Assembly (NCBI GenBank): GCA_015056155.1
Contig: SVGU01000023.1
Location: forward strand, 1 to 34,981
Reading direction: 5' to 3'
Length of the DNA stretch: 34,981 nt
DNA from: Clostridiales bacterium
GTDB lineage: Bacteria > Bacillota > Clostridia > Christensenellales > Aristaeellaceae
Shown here: piece by piece, positions 15,717 through 23,660 of the stretch
Numbering within the stretch: the stretch's first letter is position 1
How the letters are laid out: each line of letters begins with the position of its first letter
Notes under the pieces: generated by a model
Seen by the model: only the letters and a program-made list of their open reading frames with translations
Databases searched by the model: none
What the model was told of the DNA's origin: nothing
Program-made: the position numbers and the translations under genes

Positions 15717-15968
15717 ACGAAAGGTGTTGTCGGCTGCATGTAAGGGCTGACAAACCGAATAAACAGTGCGTTTTCGTGGTGCTGTTTCCCCCGGCTGGCG
15801 GCAGGTGGTGACCGTTCGGCGAGGGAGTGTTTGATGCGCGCCAAAACGATGATAAAGCGTGGAACTATAAGTGCCATGCTTTAATAACGCTTGATATTTA
15901 ATGCGCCGCTTTCTGCGCGGTAAAGGGTTGGCATGTGCTGCATGCCTGAGTAAGAAAGGAGGCCAACT
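15717..15968 (+). promoter_or_regulatory. long structured leader of the RNase J gene
   Basis: The roughly 250-base leader has clear hairpins: TGTCGGC/GCTGACA (15728-15752), AAACAGTGC/GTGCTGTTT (15761-15787), AAAGCGTGG/CCATGCTTT (15854-15882) and GGCATG/CATGCC (15930-15946). The last lies just before the AAGGAGG ribosome site. It also holds a 16-codon open frame (15834-15884). I see no internal T-tract terminator and recognise no named riboswitch class. It may regulate RNase J, or include a separate small RNA. Confidence 0.5.
15834..15884 (+). CDS. possible 16-residue leader peptide
   Basis: The frame reads MRAKTMIKRGTISAML and is preceded by GAGGGAG at 6 bases, a good ribosome site. A 9-base hairpin (15854-15882) covers its second half, so ribosome passage would open it. 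It may simply be chance within a leader; comparison of relatives would decide. Confidence 0.3.
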   Translation: MRAKTMIKRGTISAML

Positions 15969-17648
15969 GTGAGCCAGAGAATGAACCAGAAATCAGACAG
16001 CCGGCTGCGGATCGTCAGCCTCGGCGGTGTGGATGAGATCGGCAAGAATATGACCGTTTTTGAATATGAAGATGATATCGTCGTCGTGGACTGCGGCAGC
16101 ATCTTCCCCAAGGAGGATATGCTGGGCATCGACCTGGTGATCCCGGACGTGAGCTACCTCGTGGCGAAGAAGAAGAACGTGCGCGGCTATCTGTTCACCC
16201 ACGGCCATGAGGACCATATCGGTGCGACGCCCTATATCCTGCGTCAGGTGCCCGCCCCGCTGTACGGCACGAAGCTGACGCTGGCGCTGGTGGACCTGAA
16301 GCTGAAGGAGCACCGCGTTCCGGGCATCCCCATGCAGGTGGTGCAGCCCAGGGATGAAGTGAAGCTGGGCAAGTATTTCACGGCGAAGTTTATCCACGTG
16401 AGCCACTCGATCGCGGGCGCCTGTGCCATCGCCATCACCTGCCCGGCGGGTACGGTCGTGGTGACCGGCGACTTCAAGATCGACTATACCCCCATCGACG
16501 GGCACGTCACCGACCTTGCGACCTTTGCGGAGCTGGGCGAGAAGGGCGTCATGTGCATGCTGTGCGAATCCACGAACGTGGAGCGCCCCGGCCAGACGAT
16601 GTCCGAGCGCCAGATCGGCGTGACGTTCGAAAAGATGTTCCGGGACGCCAAGGGCCGCGTGATCGTCGCCATGTTCGCCTCCAACATCCACCGTATGCAG
16701 ATGGTCATCGACAATGCCATCGCCTACGGGCGCAAGGTGTGCTTCATCGGCCGCAGCATGGTCAACGTCAGCCGCGTGGGCATGCAGATCGGCGAGATGC
16801 ATATCCCGGAGGAGATGCTGATCGAGGCGGACGACCTGGACCGCTACAACGACGATGAGATCCTCGTGATGACCACCGGCTCCCAGGGCGAGGCGATGGC
16901 CGGCCTGACCCGCATGGCCTATTCCGAGCACCGCAAGCTGCAGATCCGCCCCACGGATATGGTCATCATCTCCGCCAGCCCCATCCCCGGCAACGAGCGG
17001 GGCATCAGCCGCGTCATCAACCAGCTGTACCGCTGCGGCGCACAGGTCGTGTACCACACGATGGAGAAGGTGCACGTGTCCGGCCACGCCTGTCAGGAGG
17101 AGCTGAAGCTGATCCATGCGCTGGTGAAGCCGCAGTACTTCATCCCTGTCCACGGCGAATACCGCATGCTCTGGCAGCATGCAGAGCTGGCGGAATCCAT
17201 GGGCATGCCCAGCCAGAACATCGTCCTGCCGGAGATCGGTCAGGTGTATGAGATGAACGCCGGCGGGCTGTACCTGGGCGAGCAGATCCCCACGGGCGGC
17301 GTGCTGGTGGACGGTCTGGGCATCGGCGACGTGGGCAACGTGGTGCTGCGCGACCGCAAGCATCTCTCGCAGGACGGCCTGATCATCGTGGTCATGGCGA
17401 TCAACCGCGACGAGCGCAAGCTGGTCTCCGGCCCCGACATCATCAGCCGCGGCTTCATCTACGTCCGCGAGAACGAGGACATCATCGACAACACCCGCGA
17501 TGTGGTGCGTCAGATCCTGTCCGGCTCCAGCCTTGCGGGCGAGGACTGGCCGCTGCTGAAGAACCGCATCAAGGATGAGCTGCACCGCTTCATCTTCGAA
17601 AAGATCAAGCGCAACCCGATGATCCTGCCGATCATCCTGGATGTTTGA
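15969..17648 (+). CDS. rnj: ribonuclease J
   Basis: This 559-residue metallo-beta-lactamase/beta-CASP RNase begins with a GTG codon preceded by AAGGAGG. Metal-binding residues are in THGHEDHIG (His78, His80, Asp82, His83), followed by HVSHSIAGACAI and VVTGDFKID. Beta-CASP motifs follow: ESTNVERPGQT, the VMTTGSQGEAMAGL region, PIPGNERGISRVINQLYRCGA, VHVSGHACQEELKL and PQYFIPVHGEYRM. RNase J performs 5'-3' exonuclease and endonuclease steps in mRNA decay and rRNA maturation. The length equals the standard family size. It is the only RNase J in the window, so J1 versus J2 cannot be decided. Confidence 0.96.
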   Translation: MSQRMNQKSDSRLRIVSLGGVDEIGKNMTVFEYEDDIVVVDCGSIFPKEDMLGIDLVIPDVSYLVAKKKNVRGYLFTHGHEDHIGATPYILRQVPAPLYGTKLTLALVDLKLKEHRVPGIPMQVVQPRDEVKLGKYFTAKFIHVSHSIAGACAIAITCPAGTVVVTGDFKIDYTPIDGHVTDLATFAELGEKGVMCMLCESTNVERPGQTMSERQIGVTFEKMFRDAKGRVIVAMFASNIHRMQMVIDNAIAYGRKVCFIGRSMVNVSRVGMQIGEMHIPEEMLIEADDLDRYNDDEILVMTTGSQGEAMAGLTRMAYSEHRKLQIRPTDMVIISASPIPGNERGISRVINQLYRCGAQVVYHTMEKVHVSGHACQEELKLIHALVKPQYFIPVHGEYRMLWQHAELAESMGMPSQNIVLPEIGQVYEMNAGGLYLGEQIPTGGVLVDGLGIGDVGNVVLRDRKHLSQDGLIIVVMAINRDERKLVSGPDIISRGFIYVRENEDIIDNTRDVVRQILSGSSLAGEDWPLLKNRIKDELHRFIFEKIKRNPMILPIILDV

Positions 17649-17675
17649 CGTACAACGAAATATTTGATATGATGG

Positions 17676-17705
17676 GGGAGGCATGCGTGCGTGTCTCCCT
17701 CTTTG
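17676..17705 (+). terminator. weak terminator-like hairpin after rnj
   Basis: GGGAGGCA (17676-17683) pairs with TGTCTCCC (17692-17699) over 8 positions with one G-U. Only a short TCTTT follows, so read-through into the next gene is likely. Confidence 0.5.
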
Positions 17706-17765
17706 GTTGGGATGAATAACCAGGGGAGATTCGTTTCATTGAGTGAAAGGACGGTTAGAATCATT

Positions 17766-18116
17766 ATGGAGTATTCAACGGCACATCGTCTGGCGCAGGA
17801 GATCCGCCAGAGCGAGGAGTATCAGACGTATCACGGGATGAAGGAGAGCGTGCTGGCGGATGAGACGACGGCGGCGCTGATCAAGGAATACAAGAAGCTG
17901 CAGGTGAAGCTTCAGATGGGCGCAGTGGCGGGACACAAGCCGGATGATGTGGACATGCAGCGTTTTCAGGGGATCACGAGCCTGCTGTTCACCAAGCCGG
18001 ACGTGAGCCGGTACATGCTGGCGGAGATGCGACTGCAGCAGGCACTTGCGGACATTTTCAAGATCATCAACGACGCCGCAGGCCTGGACATGGGCTTCCC
18101 CATGGGGGACAACTAA
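17766..18116 (+). CDS. YlbF/YmcA-family protein
   Basis: This 116-residue all-helical protein begins MEYSTAHRLAQEIRQSEEYQ and continues with ALIKEYKKLQVKLQMGA and MLAEMRLQQALADIFKIINDA. These heptad-rich helices are typical of the YlbF family (PF06133). In Bacillus, YlbF, YmcA and YaaT form a complex that directs RNase Y-dependent mRNA maturation, so its position 117 bases after RNase J is notable. The ATG at 17766 has only a distant AAAGGA (14 bases). The frame is open upstream to 17691, so the start is uncertain. Confidence 0.85.
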   Translation: MEYSTAHRLAQEIRQSEEYQTYHGMKESVLADETTAALIKEYKKLQVKLQMGAVAGHKPDDVDMQRFQGITSLLFTKPDVSRYMLAEMRLQQALADIFKIINDAAGLDMGFPMGDN

Positions 18117-18440
18117 CAAGGAAGCGGCAAACGGGTTAAGGGGTGAAACCCCTTACGGGGGATGGAAGGGGCCGCGGAGGCCCCTCCCCGCCGGAGGCCG
18201 CCGCAGCGTTCCCGCGCCCGCAGGCGCAAAGATCCATGACGCCTTTGAACGATCTCTGATCGTTCAAACAGTCCGACCGACCCGCAAAGAAGCAAGCGTC
18301 CAAAGTGCACCAACTCCAAACCACGGGCACATCCTGAAAACCCGGAAATGAAACCGACGCAGGGTCCCTCTCCGACAGCTCCCCCAAGGGAGCTTAGCGG
18401 CCAGCCATACCAACAAGTCCCCAAAAGGAACACCATCCGC
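18117..18440. repeat. non-coding spacer with clustered hairpin repeats
   Basis: About 320 bases without a credible gene. It holds GGGGTGAAACCCC (about 18140-18152), GGGGCC/GGCCCC-type hairpins (about 18166-18190), a perfect 25-base palindrome TTTGAACGATC-TCT-GATCGTTCAAA (18244-18268), and AGCTCCC-CCAA-GGGAGCT (18377-18394). The GGTCCCTCTCCGACAGCTCCC stretch resembles intergenic repeat modules common in gut Clostridia. This is from memory and not searched. No clear promoter for mltG was found. Confidence 0.55.
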
Positions 18441-18490
18441 CGATGCGGAATGCAGCCGTGAACCCATCAACAGACCGGAGGTCATGCAGA

Positions 18491-19666
18491 GTGAAGAAAC
18501 GCGACACATACAGAAGCGTCCGCGATGAGCGCGAATACGGCCCGTACTGGTACAGCCTGCTGTGGCGGCTGGTGCGGCCGTTGCTGATCCTTGCAGGCAG
18601 CCTGCTGGTCGTGATCGGCATTCTCAGCAGCGCCTGGAACTGGGTGTACGGCGAATACCTTGCGCCGCCGGATGTGCAGAATCAGACGCAGATCGGCTTC
18701 ACCGTGGAAAGCGGGCAAAGCCTGACTCGCGTTGCCAATAACCTCGAAGCGGCCGGACTGATCCGCAACCGCACGGTGTTCAAGTATTACTGCGACTTCG
18801 CCGGCATGGGTCAGAAGATCCAGTCGGGCAGCTACCTGCTCACGCCTGCAATGACCATGACGCAGATCGCCGAGCAGCTCACCATGGGCGACGGAAACCC
18901 GATCGTGCGGAACATCACCCTCATTCCCGGCTGGACGCTGGAGGAATTCGCGGCGAAGCTGGTCAGCGACGGCGTGCTGCCGGACAGCGCGGAGTTCCTC
19001 AGCCTGTGCCGCACGGGGGAGCAATTCGCCGATTATTACTACGTCGCGGACATGCTCTCCGCAGGGAATGCCGCGCAGCGCCGCTATGCGCTGGAGGGCT
19101 ACCTGTCCCCCAACACCTATGAGGTGTACGTGACCGCAACGGCGGAGGACATCATCCGCCGCCTGCTGAGCCAGACGGAAAACACATTCCCCGTGGACCG
19201 TCAGGACCTGGCGGACGAGCTGGGGTATACGATGGACGAGATCCTCACGCTGGCCTCGATCATCGAGAAGGAAGCCAAGGAGGAGGACTTCGCGAAGGTC
19301 TCCGCCGTTTTCCATAACAGGCTCCGGCAGGGGATGAAGCTCCAGAGCGACGTGACCATCCACTACGTGACCGGGCAGCGGGAAATGGCGCTGGATGAGG
19401 ATGACCTGCATCTGGCCAGCCCGTACAATACCTATGTCGCCGCCGGTCTGCCGCCGGGACCCATCTGCGCCCCCAGCGAAGCGGCCATCCAGGCGGCGCT
19501 GGAGCCGGATGCGGAGTATGTGGCGATGAACTACCTGTATTTCTGCGCCGCCGAGCCGGAAAGCGGCAGGCTGGTGTTCTCCCGGACGCTGGCAGACCAT
19601 GAGCGCGCGGTGGAGAAGTACGCCCAGCTGTGGCGGGAATACGATGAATCCCGCGGCGTGAACTGA
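18491..19666 (+). CDS. mltG: endolytic murein transglycosylase MltG (YceG-like)
   Basis: The 391-residue protein has a cytoplasmic basic N-terminus, one membrane helix (about residues 27-48) and an extracytoplasmic YceG domain. LEGYLSPNTYEV (about 201-212), ASIIEKEAKEEDFAKVSAVF with the probable catalytic Glu259, RLRQGMKLQSDVTIHY and SPYNTYVAAGLPPGPICAPS are diagnostic. It cuts nascent glycan strands near the membrane and sets their length. I choose the GTG at 18491 because GGAGG lies 9 bases before it; the frame runs open to 18443 without a site. The U32 gene follows 14 bases later, a neighbourhood common in Clostridia. Confidence 0.93.
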   Translation: MKKRDTYRSVRDEREYGPYWYSLLWRLVRPLLILAGSLLVVIGILSSAWNWVYGEYLAPPDVQNQTQIGFTVESGQSLTRVANNLEAAGLIRNRTVFKYYCDFAGMGQKIQSGSYLLTPAMTMTQIAEQLTMGDGNPIVRNITLIPGWTLEEFAAKLVSDGVLPDSAEFLSLCRTGEQFADYYYVADMLSAGNAAQRRYALEGYLSPNTYEVYVTATAEDIIRRLLSQTENTFPVDRQDLADELGYTMDEILTLASIIEKEAKEEDFAKVSAVFHNRLRQGMKLQSDVTIHYVTGQREMALDEDDLHLASPYNTYVAAGLPPGPICAPSEAAIQAALEPDAEYVAMNYLYFCAAEPESGRLVFSRTLADHERAVEKYAQLWREYDESRGVN

Positions 19667-19680
19667 CAAGAGGAACGGAT

Positions 19681-20925
19681 ATGCATACGCAAGAGAACAG
19701 AAAGCCGGAGCTGCTGTGTCCGGCGGGAAGCATGGAGTCGCTGCGGGCGGCGCTGCACTTCGGTGCGGATGCGGTGTACGGCGGCATGAAGCGCTTCGGC
19801 CTGCGGGCGTTCGCGGGCAATTTCGACGAGGAGCAGCTGCGGGAGGCCGTTGCGCTCTGCCACGCGGCCGGGAAGAAATTCTACCTGACGATGAACGTCT
19901 TCCCCTTTGACGACCAGCTGGAGGACTTCGTGGAGACGGCGCAGATCGCCGCGAGGATCGGCGTGGATGCGGCGATCGTCAGCGATCTCGGCGCGATCGT
20001 GACCCTGCGGGAGCGCGTGCCGGAGCTGCCGCTGCATGTCAGCACGCAGGCGAGCACGGTCAATGCCGCAGCTGTCCGGCACTATCAGCAGCTGGGCTGC
20101 AGCCGGGTGATCCTGGCGAGGGAAGTGTCCATCGAGCGGGTGAAGCGCATGCATGCACAGCTGGATGGCGTGGAGCTGGAGACCTTTGTGCACGGCGCGT
20201 CCTGCGTGGCGTATTCGGGCCGGTGCCTGCTCAGCGCGGTGCTGGCCGGCCGCAGCGGCAATCAGGGCGAATGCGCCCAGCCCTGCCGGTGGCAGTACGC
20301 GGTGATGGAGCAGAAGCGCCCGGGCGAGTACCTCCCCGTGAGCGAGGACACGAACGGCACGTATATCTTCTCTGCGAAGGACCTGAACCTGATGCCCCTG
20401 CTGCCGCAGCTGGTGGATGCGGGCGTGGCGAGCCTGAAGATCGAAGGCCGCATGAAGACGGAATACTATGTGGCGACGGTGACGGCAGCATACCGCCGGG
20501 CGATCGACCTGCTGGCCGGTAGCCGGGAGGCGTTCGACGCGGCGCTGCCGGAGCTGATGGCGGAGCTTGCCTGCGCGAGCCACCGGGAGAGCGACACCGG
20601 CTTCATGCTGGGCGCTCCGGAGCAGCCCGGGGGAGCGGAGGGCTTCCATCAGGAGCGGGAGTATATCGCCCGTGCCATCGGGGACAGCGAGGCCGGCGAA
20701 ACGGCGCGCTTCGTGCTGAAGAATCGCTTCCATGCCGGGGAAACGCTGGAGCTGCTGTCGCCGGAGGGCGTGACGGCCTTCACGGCGGAGCCCTTCCTGA
20801 GGGAAAAGACCGGCGAGACCGTCGATACCCTCGGCGTGGGCGGGGAATGCATCGCCATGCGGACGCCCTGCCGCGTCCGGGAGGGCGACATCCTGCGCGG
20901 TCAGGTCCGCAATCACCGCCGCTGA
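19681..20925 (+). CDS. U32-family protein, probable prephenate-dependent tRNA hydroxylation protein (TrhP-like)
   Basis: The 414-residue protein starts ELLCPAGSMESLRAALHFGA and contains the U32 signature around residues 170-205. Four cysteines (175, 182, 198, 202) in CVAYSGRCLLS and NQGECAQPCRW probably hold an Fe-S cluster. SLKIEGRMKTEYYVATV follows. U32 proteins were first called collagenase-like peptidases. Members of this branch (TrhP/YegQ) are now known to make 5-hydroxyuridine in tRNA, and RlhA acts on 23S rRNA. The tRNA role is the best guess from size. It is translated right after mltG, probably in one operon. Confidence 0.87.
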   Translation: MHTQENRKPELLCPAGSMESLRAALHFGADAVYGGMKRFGLRAFAGNFDEEQLREAVALCHAAGKKFYLTMNVFPFDDQLEDFVETAQIAARIGVDAAIVSDLGAIVTLRERVPELPLHVSTQASTVNAAAVRHYQQLGCSRVILAREVSIERVKRMHAQLDGVELETFVHGASCVAYSGRCLLSAVLAGRSGNQGECAQPCRWQYAVMEQKRPGEYLPVSEDTNGTYIFSAKDLNLMPLLPQLVDAGVASLKIEGRMKTEYYVATVTAAYRRAIDLLAGSREAFDAALPELMAELACASHRESDTGFMLGAPEQPGGAEGFHQEREYIARAIGDSEAGETARFVLKNRFHAGETLELLSPEGVTAFTAEPFLREKTGETVDTLGVGGECIAMRTPCRVREGDILRGQVRNHRR

Positions 20926-20976
20926 CGGCTCCGGAACGGCATTTCTGTAAACTGTTGCGAATTTCGTCTGTGCAGA

Positions 20977-21005
20977 TTGCGTTTCGGTCAAAAGTGTGAT
21001 ATAAT
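20977..21005 (+). promoter_or_regulatory. promoter of rex
   Basis: TTGCGT (20977-20982), a 17-base spacer and a perfect TATAAT (21000-21005) precede rex by about 55 bases. A TGTTAA half-site follows at 21011-21016, but no full Rex palindrome is seen, so autoregulation is not supported. Confidence 0.75.
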
Positions 21006-21060
21006 CCATCTGTTAAGCACAATCAAAAACGCTTTTGCTTCAGATAAAGGAGGAACGGGC

Positions 21061-21699
21061 ATGGCAGGTCGAGTTTCCGATGCTGTGATCCGTCGTTTGC
21101 CGGGTTACTATCGTCATCTTCGCGAGCTGGAGGCTGCGGGCGTGACCCAGATCTCATCGCATGAGCTGGGAGAGCGGATGAACCTCACGCCCTCGCAGAT
21201 CAGACAGGACATCAACTGCTTCGGCGGCTTCGGCCGTCAGGGCTATGGCTACCGGGTGTCGGAGCTGAAGGGTCACATCGGTGAGATCCTCGGCCTGACC
21301 AGGGAGCATCGGGTCATCATCATGGGCGCGGGCAACATCGGCTGCGCCGTGGCGAGGTACCCGAGCTTCTCCCGCGAGGGCTTCCGGACGATCGCGATGT
21401 TCGATGTGGCGGAGGAGAAGGTCGGGCGCGAGCTGGACGGCATTCCGGTCTACCACATTGATCATCTGGAGGAGTTCCTCCGGGAGCATCCGGTGGATAT
21501 CGCCGTGCTGGCTTTGCCGAAGCGGTTTTCCTACGAAACGCTCAAGCGCCTCTACGATTGCGGTGTGCGGGCAATCTGGAATTTCGCTCCGGCAGATCTG
21601 CCGCATCCGCAGGACATGCTCGTGGTCAATGTCCACCTGATGGACAGCCTTCAGCAGCTGTCGTATCGCATGGCCCACAGGGATGATGACTTATCTTAA
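21061..21699 (+). CDS. rex: redox-sensing transcriptional repressor Rex
   Basis: A complete 212-residue Rex. The N-terminal winged helix contains VIRRLPGYYRHLREL, LTPSQIRQDINCFGGFG and RQGYGY. The Rossmann domain has the NADH-binding GAGNIGCAVARY near residue 89. The C-terminal domain-swapped helix ends in MDSLQQLSYRM. Rex leaves DNA when the NADH/NAD ratio rises and derepresses fermentation genes in Firmicutes. The ATG at 21061 has AAGGAGG in front. The gene has its own promoter and terminator. No clear Rex operator was noticed elsewhere in this window. Confidence 0.97.
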   Translation: MAGRVSDAVIRRLPGYYRHLRELEAAGVTQISSHELGERMNLTPSQIRQDINCFGGFGRQGYGYRVSELKGHIGEILGLTREHRVIIMGAGNIGCAVARYPSFSREGFRTIAMFDVAEEKVGRELDGIPVYHIDHLEEFLREHPVDIAVLALPKRFSYETLKRLYDCGVRAIWNFAPADLPHPQDMLVVNVHLMDSLQQLSYRMAHRDDDLS

Positions 21700-21720
21700 T
21701 AAATATTCATACTTCAAATG

Positions 21721-21757
21721 AAAGCGCGTGCGGCAATTCCGCCGGCGCTTTTGTCTT
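21721..21757 (+). terminator. terminator of rex
   Basis: AAAGCGC pairs with GCGCTTT around an inner GCGG/CCGC stem (21721-21751), followed by TTTTGTCTTT. It ends about 35 bases before the VanW gene, which may depend on read-through. Confidence 0.8.
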
Positions 21758-21790
21758 TCAGCAGAGTTTGCGAGCAACGAGGAGAGTGCA

Positions 21791-23602
21791 ATGACCCAGA
21801 CCCCGAATCCCGGCAGGAAACGCCGGATGGACAGATATCAGGAGCCGCAGTCCGGCAGCGTCCGCACGCCGTACAGCCGGCCGGCGGATGTGTCGCCGGT
21901 GCGCCAGACGCGCAGCCCGCAGGCACGCCAGCCCATCGGACGGTCGGCGGAGCTGCAGGCGAGGCAGGACCAGATGCGGCAGAATACGCAGTATGCGCCC
22001 GCCCGCAGGCAGACCCCTGCGTACAGCGATTTTGAGCAGCCGGGCCTCACCGGCGGCAGAGCGCCATACGGCAATATCCGCCGGAAAAAGAAGAACCCGC
22101 ATACCGCGCTGTGGGCGGCGGTCGCGCTGGTGTGCCTGATGACCAGCGGCGTGCTGCTGCTGTTCGCGGCGCCGCAGATGCTGAATATTTCCTTTGATTC
22201 CATGCCCAGCTTTGCCTTCGTCAACGGCAGCCTGATCCAGCGGGATCAGCGGGCGATCGACGCGCACGCCGGTCTGCGGCAGTATCTGGCGACGGACCGG
22301 ATCCACAACGGCATCTACATCGACGGCATCCACGTCGGCGGCATGACCCGGGACGAGGCGGTCGCGGCCGTTTCGGCGGTGCCGGGCAGCGCGGGCGGCA
22401 GCTTCGACATCGGCGTGAGCGTCGAGGGCTACATGTGGTCGGTCAATTCCAACAATGTGCCGCTGTACCGCAATGTACATGAGGTCGTCATGCAGGCCTA
22501 CGCCGTGGGCCGCAGCACCGGGACGAACGTCCGCAGTGCCTCCCAGACGCCGCTGAGCCAGCGCATGAGCGCGGTCAATGCCGTGCTGGAGCAGCCCATC
22601 GGCTTCTACACCGTGACCACTTACGACCGGGAGGCGGTGCGCATCATCTGCGCAGAGATCGCCGGCGTCATCAACCGCGATCCGGTCAACGCCTCGGTGG
22701 CCTCCTTCGATCAGGCGACGAAGAAATTCACCTTCAACAGCGATGAATCCGGCGTGTATGTGGATCCGGATGCGCTCTATACGCAGATCGTGTCCCGGTT
22801 GGACAGCGGCGTCTATTCGGATACGATCGAGGTGCAGCCGCAGGTCCTGCTGGCCGCCGTCACCCGGGCGGAGCTGATGAACAGCTTCGGCCTGGTGTCC
22901 TCCTTCACGACGAAGAAGACGGGCAACAGCAACCGCACGACGAACATTGCCCTGTCTGCGGACGCGATCAACGGAACGACCGTGCTGCCGGGCGAGACCT
23001 TCTCCTTCAACAGGGCGACGGGCGAGCGCACGGAGGCGAAGGGCTACAAGCCTGCGGCGGCCATCGCCGGCGGCGAGACCTTCGACGAGATCGGCGGCGG
23101 CGTATGCCAGACCAGCTCGACGCTGTTCAACGCGGTGGTGCGCGCGGATCTGGAAATTGCCTCCCGCAAGCCCCATGCCTGGCCGTCTGACTATGTTCCC
23201 AAAGGCGAGGACGCGACGGTCAACTGGCCCAACCTCGACTTCAAGTTCACCAACAACACCGACTGGCCCGTATTCATCGTCGCGTGGTGCGACAAGTCCG
23301 CCAAAACGGTGACGGTGGAGATCTACGGCAAGAGCCTTGCCAACGGCGTGACCATCGACCTGGAGAGCGAGGTCGTCTACAAGAAGGACCCGCCCTCGGA
23401 GACGCTCTACGTCTACAACCCGTCGCTGGCCTACGGCACGGAGGAGCAGACCGTCAAGGCGCGTACCGGCTACCGGGTGGAGACGTACAAGGTGTACCTC
23501 CAGAACGGACAGGAGGTCAGCCGGGTGCTGCTTCATACGTCGGATTACAAGATGTACCAGAAGACGGTTGAGCACAACAAGCCCAACGTGTACGGCACAT
23601 AA
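21791..23602 (+). CDS. VanW-family cell-wall protein
   Basis: This 603-residue single-pass membrane protein has a basic, Gln/Arg-rich cytoplasmic tail (1-104) and one helix (about 105-127). An extracytoplasmic region with VGGMTRDEAVAAV, a putative peptidoglycan-binding module (PG_binding_4-like), follows. The VanW domain covers about 361-515 and includes NRTTNIALSADAINGTTVLP, FSFNRATGERTEAKGY and EIGGGVCQTSSTLFNAVVRA. The tail (about 540-603) looks like a G5-type strand-rich domain. VanW occurs in some vancomycin-resistance clusters, but its activity is unknown and most chromosomal copies, like this one, have no link to resistance. The ATG at 21791 follows GAGGAGAG. No vanA-like genes are nearby. 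Confidence 0.9.
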   Translation: MTQTPNPGRKRRMDRYQEPQSGSVRTPYSRPADVSPVRQTRSPQARQPIGRSAELQARQDQMRQNTQYAPARRQTPAYSDFEQPGLTGGRAPYGNIRRKKKNPHTALWAAVALVCLMTSGVLLLFAAPQMLNISFDSMPSFAFVNGSLIQRDQRAIDAHAGLRQYLATDRIHNGIYIDGIHVGGMTRDEAVAAVSAVPGSAGGSFDIGVSVEGYMWSVNSNNVPLYRNVHEVVMQAYAVGRSTGTNVRSASQTPLSQRMSAVNAVLEQPIGFYTVTTYDREAVRIICAEIAGVINRDPVNASVASFDQATKKFTFNSDESGVYVDPDALYTQIVSRLDSGVYSDTIEVQPQVLLAAVTRAELMNSFGLVSSFTTKKTGNSNRTTNIALSADAINGTTVLPGETFSFNRATGERTEAKGYKPAAAIAGGETFDEIGGGVCQTSSTLFNAVVRADLEIASRKPHAWPSDYVPKGEDATVNWPNLDFKFTNNTDWPVFIVAWCDKSAKTVTVEIYGKSLANGVTIDLESEVVYKKDPPSETLYVYNPSLAYGTEEQTVKARTGYRVETYKVYLQNGQEVSRVLLHTSDYKMYQKTVEHNKPNVYGT

Positions 23603-23605
23603 AGA

Positions 23606-23642
23606 GATCCCCCTGCGCAGAGGTTTTTCTGCACAGGGGGAT
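23606..23642. terminator. hairpin between convergent genes (VanW and nucleotidyltransferase)
   Basis: ATCCCCCTGCGCAGA (23607-23621) pairs with TCTGCACAGGGGGAT (23628-23642) with one mismatch, around a loop of GGTTTT. Neither strand has a long T-tract afterwards. It probably ends both transcripts. Confidence 0.65.
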
Positions 23643-23660
23643 TCACTGTCTGTATGTTCG

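Noticed and set aside
15711-15968. 6S RNA or a known riboswitch in the RNase J leader
   Set aside because: The hairpins are local; I could not find the long-range closing pairing and central bubble of 6S RNA, nor the conserved core of any riboswitch I know. Kept only as an unclassified leader.
15993-17684. A 563-codon minus-strand frame opposite RNase J
   Set aside because: Pure antisense shadow of a highly conserved gene; His/Val/Asp-rich with no motifs.
21006-21030. Rex autoregulatory operator downstream of the rex promoter
   Set aside because: Only one half-site (TGTTAA) is present; the second half does not match the TTGTTAA-N6-TTAACAA pattern.
21791-23602. Vancomycin resistance
   Set aside because: VanW-domain proteins are common in Clostridia, and no vanA/B ligase, vanH or vanX is present.
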